A stretch of 64,000 nt of DNA, from contig JAKOON010000028.1 of assembly GCA_022577435.1 (NCBI GenBank), positions 3,276,501 through 3,340,500 of the forward strand, written 5' to 3'. This document shows positions 10,829 through 20,653 of the stretch, in pieces. Origin of the DNA: Embiotoca jacksoni (Eukaryota > Chordata > Actinopteri > Embiotocidae). The position numbers and the translations under genes are program-made. Positions within the stretch are counted from its first letter, which is position 1, and every line of letters starts with the position of its first letter. The notes below the pieces were generated by a model. The model was not told where the DNA came from, ran no database searches, and saw only the letters and a list, made by a program, of their open reading frames with translations.

Positions 10829-13800
10829 ATGAAAAAACAAGTGAAATTTGCAGAGAACCGGAAGGTTGACCGGCTCCTCCATGATGAGGCTTTTCCAAGG
10901 TAAAGTAATCATTTAGTTATAGTGCATGCCAAAATAAATAGATATTTTCATTTACATGTGAGTTTACGGCCATATCCTTAAGATGACACTTCTGCTTTTG
11001 TTGCAGGATCATTGGGATGAATCAGTCAAAAATGGGTACGTGCAAATCCTACATCAAAATCTTCAAAAAATAAATAAACAAGACAGCAGTAAAGCAAAGT
11101 ATGATCAGAAATAAGAAATGAACACTCCACTGGGTCAGCTTTTTATTCAGCATTGTATTCTGCCGATTTCGTCGTCTTTCCTCGGTTCAGATTTCAGATG
11201 TGCATGCACTATCTCCTGGTTAAATAAACAAAACATAACGAGCATCCTGTCTGCTCTGAAACCTGAGAGACAGGTTCATCTGTTGGGAGTGCAGCGGTGA
11301 GAAGAGATCAGTGGAAACCAGGGGAAACCCCACACCTGAACCTGTCTGAGGTCACGCCTGATAAGTTACAGGAAGAAAGCTGCATGCTTTGTGATTAGGG
11401 GCTCTTGGGTTTGGTAGTGTAACTAAGCTCACGTACAAGCCTCTGGATTTGGCTCACGTGTACCAATAAATAAACCAAAGATTTAAAAATATTTCCAACC
11501 AAATGTGACCAAACAGGAATTTTAAACTTAACCATCAACTCTCAGGTAGTTGATCATCAAATTGTCCGTTCTAGTGGGTTATAAATGTCAGTGCAAGATA
11601 CAGTGCATCCGGAAAGTATTGACAGCGCTTCACTTTTTCCACATTTTGTTATATTACAGCCTTATTCCAAAATGGATTAAATTCATTTCTTTCCTCAAAA
11701 TTCTACACGCAATATCCCATAATGACAAAGTGAAAATAGTTTGTTTAAAATTTTTGCAAATCTATTAAAAATAAAGAACGAAAATGTAACACGTAAATAA
11801 GTATTCACAGCCTTTGCTCAATACTTTGTTGAAGCACCTTTGGCAGAAATTACACCCTGAAGTCTTTTTGAGTATGATGCTATAAGCTTGGCACACCTAT
11901 TCTTGGGCAGTTTCTCCCATTCTTCTTTGCAGGACCTCTCAAGCTCCATCAGGTTGGATGGGGAGCGTCGGTGCACAGCCATTTTCAGATCTCTCCAGAG
12001 ATGTTCAATCAGGTTCAAGTCTGGGCTCTGCCTGGGCCTCTCAAAGACATTCACAGAGTTGTCCCGAAGCCATTCCTTTGTTGTCTTGGCTGTGTGCTTC
12101 GGGTCGTTGTCCTGTTGGAAGATGAACCTTCGCCCCAGTCTGAGGTCCAGAGCGCTCTGGAGAAGGTTTTCATTAAGGATGTTTCTGTACATTGCTGCAT
12201 TCATCTTTCCCTCCATCCTGACTAGTCTCCCAGTTCCTGCCACTGAGAAACATCCCCACAGCATGATGCTGCCACCACCATGCTTCATTGTAGGGATGGT
12301 ATTGGCCAGGTGATGAGCGGTGCCTGGTTTCCTCCAAACATGACGCTTGGCATTCAGGCCAAAGAGTTCAATCTTTGTTTCATCAGACCAGAGAATTTAG
12401 TTTCTCATGGTCTGACAGTCCTTCAGGTGCCTTTTGGTAAACTCCAGGTGGGCTGTCATGAGTCTTTTACTGAGGAGTGGCTTCCATCTGGCCACTCTAC
12501 CATACAGGCCTGCTTGGTGGAGTGCTGCAGAGATGGTTGTCCTTCTGGAAGGTTCTTCTATCTTCACAGAGTAACACTGGAGCTCTGTCAGAGTGACCAT
12601 CGGGTTCTTGGTCACCTCCCTGACTAAGGCCCTTCTCCCCCGATCGCTCAGTTTGGCCAGGCGGCCAACTCTAGGAAGAGTCCTGGTGGTTCCAAACTTC
12701 TTCCATTTACGGATGATGGAGGCCACTGTGCTCATTGGGACCTTCAATGCTGCAGAAATGTTTCTGTACCCTTCCCCAGATCTGTGCCTCGATACAATCC
12801 TGTCTCGGAGGTCTACAGACAATTCCTTGGACTTCATGGCTTGGTTTGTGCTCTGACATGCACTGTCAACTGTGGGACCTTATATAGACAGTGTGTGCCT
12901 TTCCAAATCATGTCTAATCAACTGAATTTACCACAGGTGGACTCCAATCAAGTTGTAGAAACATCTCAAGGATGATCAGTGGAAACAGGATGCACCTGAG
13001 CTCAATTTTGAGTGTAATGGCAAAGGCTGTGAATACTTACGTACATGATTTTTTCATTTTTGATTTTTAATAGATTTGCAAAAATTTCAAAATTTGTTAT
13101 TTCACATTGTCATTATGGGGTATTGTGTGTAGAATTTTGAGGGAAAAAATGAATTTAATCCATTTTGGAATAAGGCTGTAATATAACAAAATGTGGAAAA
13201 AGTGAAGCGCTGTGAATACTTTCCGGATGCACTGTATGCTGGAGTCTTGTCAGCGAGGACTTCAGGAAGTAACTGCTCCGGACCAGGAAGTAGTGCAGCA
13301 CATAATCCCACGTAAAAAAATCACAACAGTTCATAATCTGTAACAGTTCCCGTCTAATCGGTCGAGCATTAAAAAAGTCACGACAATCGAGATCAAAGTC
13401 AAATCTTGGTTGGATTTTGTGGTCAGCAGTGAAGCATAAAATCCACTCAGTGACTGTCAATCAATCTATCACTGATTACGCAGCAATTAAAGGGTCCTTC
13501 TGCTCCTGGAGAGTTCACCATGAGTCTGAGTGCTCATCTCCAGAAACTAAAGACAGAGAATCTCCCAAATCAAACCAAAACTTGACTTTCAGGGATCATT
13601 TCATGAGTTGTTGATATGAGAAATGTGTTTCTTTAAGGTTTGGTCTCGCTGTCCACGATGAGGAGTCAATATGTTTCCTTCAGAGGAGAAAAAACTGTTG
13701 GAAAGATTTAAGGTCTTTTTCCACTATTGATGGCTGTTCAGCGTTTCTGTGGGAAACATTTGATGAAGGAAACATGATCTAAGTGGAGTCTGTCTCAAAA

Positions 13801-16522
13801 TAGTGTTAAAAATTAACTTTTGACGTGGAGAATGAAAATTTTGAATTGTATTTAACAGTTTTAAATCCATTTTAATGTAAATAATATCACCAAATAATAA
13901 CAAAGGGGCTAAATGTGAACATCACAGCTGGGAAATCCTCTGAAGGAATCTCAGAAATTTCATCATCACCATCGCAGTTCTTCAATTCAGGTGACTGCTT
14001 AACCAATCCTCTCACATGTCAGTTTGTTCCGCTCCGCTGGTCGTTACACGTGATGTCAGAGCAGAAGTCGACATCTAGCACATGCTCTGTAAACACTGAA
14101 GGCAGCTACGCAACTGCTGCTTTGTGCTCTGGGTAAACATTTAGAGAAATTCACTTCCTCATCCTCCTGGTCACGTTATTTGAAGTCTAGTATTTGAGAC
14201 CTTTAAGTGGGGATTCCTTCAATCTGCTGACTTCTTACAGAAGTGAAGCTTTGACACTTTGGTTGTGTCGTAACTTTGGATTTGTTTCCTCTTGTTTGTG
14301 ATGTTTTTTACTTCAAAACCGTTACTTTTCAACACAGATATGTGCTCTGTTAAACTCACTTTAACAAACCTGTCTGGTTTATTAGAAACTGGTCGACAAG
14401 ACGAAAGCTCAGAGTTGCCTTCTCGCCTGGTTGGTCCTCAAGTCGCTAATAAAGCTTTCAGAGAGACTCGTTGACAATGAACATGCAGCCCAAATCTCAG
14501 ATCTATTGGGGACCTTTCAGACAGTATTTAGCACCAATTTCTGTTATATATTTGGATAATATGTGTGATTTTTTTTTTTAATTTTTTTTTTTTTTTTAAT
14601 AGATTTGCAAAAATTTCAAAAAAAGATATTTCACATTGTCATTATGGGGTATTGTGTGTAGAATTTTGAGGGAAAAAATGAATTTAATCCATTTTGGAAT
14701 AAGGCTGTAATATAACAAAATGTGGAAAAAGTGAAGCGCTGTGAATACTTTCTGGATGCACTGTACAGTACATTAGCTAAATAAGTAAACTCAAATCTCA
14801 ACTGTGTCCGAACATTTTTTTAAATTACCAACAGAAAATGCACCTTTGTGTTGAATCTTTTTGTTTGTTTGTTTGTTTGTTTGTTTTGCATCTCTTTTTT
14901 GGGTGGTTTTGTATGTCTTTGTGGCTGTTTTGCATGATTAAAAGATGCAAAGTTTATTTTGTACCTCTTTTTTCATGTTTTGCATTTCTTTCTGGTTGTT
15001 TTCTAAACTTTTTTTGGTTGTGTTGCATGACTTTGTGGTCGTTTAACATCTCTTTTTGATCATTTTGTCTCTTTCTCATCATTTGTCATCTGTTCTTAGT
15101 TTTCTACATAAGGAAATCCCTGTGTATGTGTGTCTTGCCCCCCTTTGTGCATGTTTCCCTAACTTTGAGTGCAGCCATTCAGAACAGCTATAAACACGTT
15201 TTCAATATTTTTATTTGAAGCATCTTCAGTACTCACTATCTTGCCTCTTAGAAAACACTGCTAACTGGTACAAATCTGTCTGGGTTTTTTTGTGCTTGGT
15301 AACAGCATTAAAAGATGTTGCCGTAAACTTCGACACCAGTTTGAAAATCAAGAGATCTCCAGCAGCAAGAAAGGAACCACAACTCCAACAGCTAGCAACC
15401 ATACAAATCCCCAAAACCATGACGACGGCTCCATTTCTGAAGGTAAATGATCGTATGTTGGATGCAGAACATTTTCATGCACTCATTGCAGTCGTAGGAC
15501 ATCTTGTAGCATTAATTGAAAGTTTAATTACATCTGACTTCATGTTCGAACTTCTACAACAATACATAGTGGATGGATTAGTGTCTGATATCCAGAGTAA
15601 ATCACTGCCGTGAAACTGGACCTCTTGTCTGTCCTTCAGCACGCAGCTCTAACACCAGCTCAGAAGGAGTATCTCTACACCATCTCAGCTTCTCACAGCC
15701 CTGCACACGTTCGCGGCCTCATCACCCAACACTACATGAATGTGCTGCACAGGTGCATACGAGCAGGTGAGAAAAAACAAAAACACCCTGTATGTACATA
15801 CTAGCAACTATACCTCTCAGATTCTTGTATTTCCCTCCTTTATTTTTATGGTCCTGGTTCCTTATCTCTTTTATGACCGTGTTTATCTGGTTACAGGCCA
15901 CAGCCCTGATAAATACGACCTCGTTGTGACTTCTGTGTCCTCACCTGAGCATGAGAGAGAAAAACATCAATCAACAACACAATCAGAAATTTCTTCAACG
16001 TCAAAACAGAAGGCGAAGATGAATGCCAGCGCGAGACGTTCGAGAAAATCATTTCTTCCAAACATCCCCAACAGAAAAGTCAGGTAGGAAACAAGTCATC
16101 AAATAACAAATAAATTATTCTTTAAAAATATGAATATGGAGTATTAAACTATTAATTCAACGTTGCAGGCCCTTCAACACATCCGAATCAAGACACGGAA
16201 AGATTCAGAAACGAGGAACAACTCCACAAACACAGAGAAGAAACAGTCCGAGAAGTAAGTCGAACCCTTTAGTTCTTTCTTCATTTAAACTTCAAATGTT
16301 GAGTAAAATTCATTATAAGATTTTGTGTCGATGTACCAGAAAATGTAGGGCTCATCTAATAAAATAGATATCATTATTTAACGTGTAAAACTTTTGTTTT
16401 TGTTGCCAGGAGCCAGGATCAGGCTGCTGGAAGAGGAGGAAGGACCGGATGATTCTCTGAGTGAATGTTTGAGTTGTCTCTCCATGTTAGATTGGGATGA
16501 CGACAATTTCTCAGATTTATGA
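10829..16522 (+). CDS. fam216a: FAM216A-like protein (249 aa, 7 coding exons)
   Basis: Coding exons: 10829-10899, 11007-11035, 15306-15442, 15640-15766, 15897-16083, 16169-16254, 16410-16522 (TGA). All junctions are GT-AG and the total is 750 nt. Two conserved blocks identify the family: IQIPKTMTTAPFLK at the end of exon 3, and LTPAQKEYLYTISASHS followed by HVRGLITQHYMNVLHRC in exon 4, both close to human FAM216A. The C-terminus is Ser/Arg-rich and then acidic (WDDDNFSDL). No signal peptide or membrane segment is visible and the molecular function of the family is unknown. The convergent position next to vps29 matches the human FAM216A-VPS29 pair. Exons 1-2 have no recognised similarity and rest on phase and splice sites only; the start MKKQVKFAENRK is the first in-frame ATG. 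Intron 2 is over 4 kb and carries transposon insertions. Confidence 0.8.
11601..13234 (-). mobile_element. Tc1-like (Tc1/mariner, DD34E) transposon, 1,634 bp
   Basis: Ends are CAGTGCATCCGGAAAGTATT at the left and the inverted AATACTTTCCGGATGCACTG at the right, each flanked by the TA target duplication (11599-11600 and 13235-13236). Terminal inverted repeats are about 215 bp (11601-11817 and 13015-13234). An inner repeat of the end motif (aagtattcacagcctttgc) sits at about 11800-11818 and, inverted, at about 13020-13040, the IR/DR layout seen in Sleeping Beauty-type elements. The interior holds one transposase ORF on the minus strand. The element lies in intron 2 of fam216a, antisense to the gene. 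Confidence 0.95.
11818..12837 (-). pseudogene. Tc1-like transposase, one in-frame stop
   Basis: A 340-codon frame (339 residues plus stop, the usual length for Tc1 transposases) starting MKSKELSVDLRDRIVSRHRS. The N-terminal paired-like helix-turn-helix pair is present, with GRLAKLSDRGRRAL as the GRPR-like linker region. The catalytic triad is intact: Asp152 (WSDETK), Asp243 (QQDNDPKH) and Glu278 (SPDLNLIEHLW), with 34 residues between the last two. The only break is a TAA at 12397-12399 (codon 147), five codons before the first catalytic Asp. There is no frameshift. It is non-autonomous unless that stop is read through or is a sequencing or allelic change. Confidence 0.9.
14598..14763 (+). 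repeat. solo right arm of the same Tc1-like element
   Basis: Nearly identical to 13070-13234, the outer right terminal repeat of the transposon 1.4 kb upstream, ending TCTGGATGCACTG and followed by TA (14764-14765). The left part of the element is missing and is replaced by a T-rich run at 14571-14597. It is either a deleted second insertion or a local duplication of the arm. It also lies in intron 2 of fam216a. Confidence 0.85.
14850..15110. repeat. degenerate minisatellite, roughly 30-40 bp unit
   Basis: Starts with (TTTG)n and continues with diverged copies of a unit like 'tttgtggtcgttttgcatctctttttg' (compare about 14885-14935, 14950-15000, 15005-15060). T/G-rich on the plus strand. Open frames through it are artefacts. 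Confidence 0.65.
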
Positions 16523-17165
16523 ATCACTTGTTACAGATCATTTTTGCATCGATATCAGCTACAGATTAGTTCAAGTCAACAAACCTCCTGATTGTGATCA
16601 GATATTTATCTATAGAACTCCAGGAATTTGTCTTTTTCATATTAAGTTTGATTATCAGACACATAAAAACCTGTGTACAAAAGAAACAAACATCACTATA
16701 TAAATTTAGTAAAAAAGTATCATTATTTGTGTGTATGTGTGTGTTACTAAGCTGTTGTACTGTTTATATGCAGCTGTGGGATGTTTTTGCGTTACCTGTC
16801 ATTGACTCCCTTTGTCAGACTCTGTTCACTGTCGTCTTTTATGTGTGTTTCTTAAAACTTTCAAACTAAACTATGAGTAATTTTTGTTTGTGTAAAATCT
16901 CCTGATAAAGCTTCCTGATGAAGCTGCTGGCAGTTCAGGTTGTACTGTTGACATTACCACGGAAAATCTCATCTTTGGTGCCCTCCAGTGTCAGACAGAG
17001 AAAAACCTTTTGAAGACTTAATTTCCAGGAAGTCACATGGCCACTGCCCTGATGAGAAAACTAGAATCCCCGCCTTGCTGTTGTATTCCTCCGCCAACCA
17101 CTCAAGTCACAATTTCCATCCAGTAAAAACCCTAAAGGAACTTTTATGTGTTCACATGCTTGGCC

Positions 17166-17171
17166 AATAAA
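17166..17171 (+). terminator. poly(A) signal of fam216a
   Basis: AATAAA about 645 nt downstream of the fam216a stop at 16522, in otherwise non-coding sequence. It is the first good hexamer after the stop and is followed by a T-rich stretch further on. Confidence 0.5.
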
Positions 17172-17678
17172 GCTGATAATAGACGACACCTTAAATGTGG
17201 ATGTCGCTGCAAAGAAACTGCAAATTCTAAAACGTGGATTCTCGCTGAGAAGTAAAAACGGTCTTATCCGTCTGCTTTATGACTCGTCTGGCCTTGTTAC
17301 AGATTTTTTTTGTGCATTTAATGCTTCATGGTTTTTCATTGTTAGTTTTAAAACACTTCTGATGTTCTGAATCATTTGAACTGGATTCCCTTTTAGTTAC
17401 CGTGGCAACCATTAGTGCATCTGTCAAACCTGACAGCCGTGAAGACGCCCATCGACCTGCAGAAGTGAAACATCATTCACACGTAAAACGGTAAAAAACA
17501 ACATGCTTTCTTCAGTTGTTTGATTTCTAATTGATGGTTTATAGTTTAGTGTAAGTTTGAGTTTTAATTTCTCAGAGTAGAATCTCCTCTGCCTAAATTA
17601 CAGATGTATCTGCATTAGTGGTTTGTGTGTTCTTGCTTTCAGTACGAGACAAAGCAACAGATGAAGTGAAATTAGATC

Positions 17679-17684
17679 TTTATT
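17679..17684 (-). terminator. poly(A) signal of vps29
   Basis: AATAAA on the minus strand, about 380 nt downstream of the vps29 stop (18061-18063). The fam216a signal on the other strand is only about 510 bp away, so the two convergent transcripts end close together without overlapping if both signals are used. Confidence 0.6.
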
Positions 17685-18060
17685 GTGGGAAAGAAATGAA
17701 TAAAGGAAGGCCAACTATAGGAAGCTACAGGCCTGTTACATGTACAAGACATGAGGGTGAAAATTAAAAAATAACAAGAAAAGAAAATGGCACCAAATAT
17801 TTCTTTTGATAGCAAAACATTTGACATTATTGTATTCCCTAAAGTTACCAAATGACAGCTTGGATGTAAGCGAATGCTGATAACATATAAACAATATAAT
17901 ACACAGGTCTTTCATTAGAGTTAAGTTACTCAACAGTTTGTTACAGCATTAACATTGTGGTGACTCTGAGGGAGCTGCCGCCCCCTGGTGGACAGGAATG
18001 AAACGATACACTGAGCCTCATTAACCCAACTTTTCTCCTCTTCCTCCTCATGCAGACCTT

Positions 18061-20598
18061 TTAAGATTTCTTGTACTCGATTCTCTCCACCTTGACGTCG
18101 TCGCCGATCAGCTGATAAACGTACGTCACCACTGTAGACGCCTGGATGTCCATTAATACAAAAGAGGGGATGATGTTGCTGTAAGGAGAGAAGAAGGTCA
18201 GGGTTTTTTTTGTTTTTTTTTGCTGCACCTGTAAGTCGGTCTTCTTCTTCTGTTACAGCCACAGTGCTCGAAAGGATTGTCAGCAAATGCAAATACCTCA
18301 GTGTTAAAAAAAAAAAAAAGCAATCCACAGCAATATTTCTTTCTTCAAAATCAATATCATATTTAAATGCTAGGAGCAGCATTAGCTGAAATTTCAGTTA
18401 CACCGTGGGGGAGGCAGAAATACCGAAACAAATGTCTTAATATATAGGACACATATTATTAGATCTACAAGAGAAAATGGGTTCTTGTTGTAATTTGTGT
18501 AAAGTGGCACTTTAAAAAAGGGATGTATTTTGCGAGCTAGCGTAAAAAAAAAACACCTGTTTTTACGTACACTGTCGTCAAAATGTGATCATATTGCTTT
18601 CTAATCTGGACACCAAAATTCACCTTGAACAAGCGAACATGTCTCTTAAACTGTACCGGCTAGAACAATGACAACGTAGGTAGTATCCTCCAGACAAGAT
18701 TTTATTTGTGTTCTCACAAATTTGAGTTTATTCTTGAAGGCTGTCGTCTGCAGCATCTCATCTAAATGAAACTGGTTTGACAGGTTTGAGTTCAGTTGAC
18801 TTCTAAGTACTACTAATACTGTGTTTAAGTCCTGATTTGATGCGAGTCATGTGTCTGGGTACCAAGGCGGTGCCTAAATACTGAAAACATGATTGTACTT
18901 GTACTCCTGTGGTGCTGCAGATGCTGTAAGTAGTGGAGACGGCAGAATTGCGTACCGAAATATTTTGCGTTTGAGTTGATGATCAGCATCGCGGAGCATT
19001 TAACGGAGGAAACACCTCAAACTGATCGGAGGAGACGTCCACATCTGTACGCAGAGTTCAAGCTGTGAGAGTTTCGTTTGTTTGCTTTATAGTAACAGCA
19101 TGTCGACACGTGTTCAAAAACCTGAGAGCTGCATTCTGGAGAAGCAATGCTACACGTACAACGTTCACACAGGCGGATGTTGGGCTTACAACATGCGCTG
19201 TGTGCTGATTGTAGCGTCAGCAGGCTGCTGTCGTTACCGTTCAGTCTGTGTTTGCACATTGTGTGCGAGATTATGTTGAAATACATTTCATTTATTTATT
19301 ATTTTTGGTGTTTTGGTATCAAGAATCGATAAATTGAATGATGTTAGTACCAATTAGCAAATTTCTGATGTTGCTACGTGGCTAATTAGAATCAGTGTGT
19401 ATACTATTTATCAAAGGATTTGATTTTGTTTGGATGACAGAAAGTTACCTAATGCGCGATGTCTAAAAACATGTGCTACACATGGCATGTAATTGTGTGA
19501 CTTTTTTTTTTTGCTAAATATTTGAAGTAGAACTTTTCAGCAGTGCACGTTGACAAAAACCAGCACGCAGAGCCGTCCACATGGTTTATGTTGGCCTCTT
19601 ACCTTTCCAGTGCGCTGTAGGCTCCAGTGGCAGAACCAGGGTTGATGTAGAACTTGTTTTCATTCTCGAATGCCTCGAACTTGTGCGTGTGCCCGGAGAT
19701 GAGGATGTCGACGTCTAGCTGTCTCTGCAGCAGCGCCAGGCTGGCCATGTCGCCCCAGGGGATCACTTGGTGGCCGTGGATGAGGCCGATCTTAAACTGG
19801 CCCACTGTGACCACCTTCTGCTCCGGGTAGTTCAGGTTCTGAGAGGATGTGAGCGGGAACGTTTATGCTCTGTTGTTTCCATTCGTAATAATACACTCAG
19901 GCAGCAGACAGTGAAATCATCGGTAGTATCGCTCTATTTAAAGGATGCCAGTTCTTCGATGAGACCATTTCTAAAAATCCTGAACCAAGCAGGTAAAATT
20001 CTATTGGCAGGAAGGGAGAAATTACAATTTCATTACACAGCAATTAGTCTTTAGTATCAGCAAGAGATCCACTTCCTTGCTCATTGCAATTAAATGTTCA
20101 GTCACATAAATTACAGCCTTTTTAGCCCTGTCTGCAATTTTCTAAACCCTTTTTGGAAATTCTGTGTATTCAAATTTTACTGGACTTCAAATGGTTTTCC
20201 ATACAGGCCTGTGTATACCTGACAAAGCTGCTAAATTCGTATGGTTGCATTATGTTTATCTTTGTGTGCCAATTGCATGTAACGATTATGAATATCTTGC
20301 ATTTTTACGGGCTACACTGGCTCTATGTTCTGTTATTGTTGCCACACACAGACCTCATCGAAGTCCCCTCGGACTATGTGGACGTCCCCAGCGAGCGTCT
20401 TCAGGTAGTCATAGCTCTCCTTGGTGCAGAGGTTGCCTGTGCAGAGAATGTGCTGGATCTTCCCCGGGACCAACAGCTTCTTGAACTTGGCTGGCAGCGT
20501 GTTGCACCGGTGGGGGATGTGCAGGTCACCTAACACCAGGACCAACTGATATCATCCACACAGACAGACAGACACACACACACACAGACACAGACACA

Positions 20599-20653
<55 letters not shown>

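Noticed and set aside
11888..12856. Plus-strand open frames of 84-141 codons across the transposon
   Set aside because: They are the antisense of the transposase frame and show no domain features.
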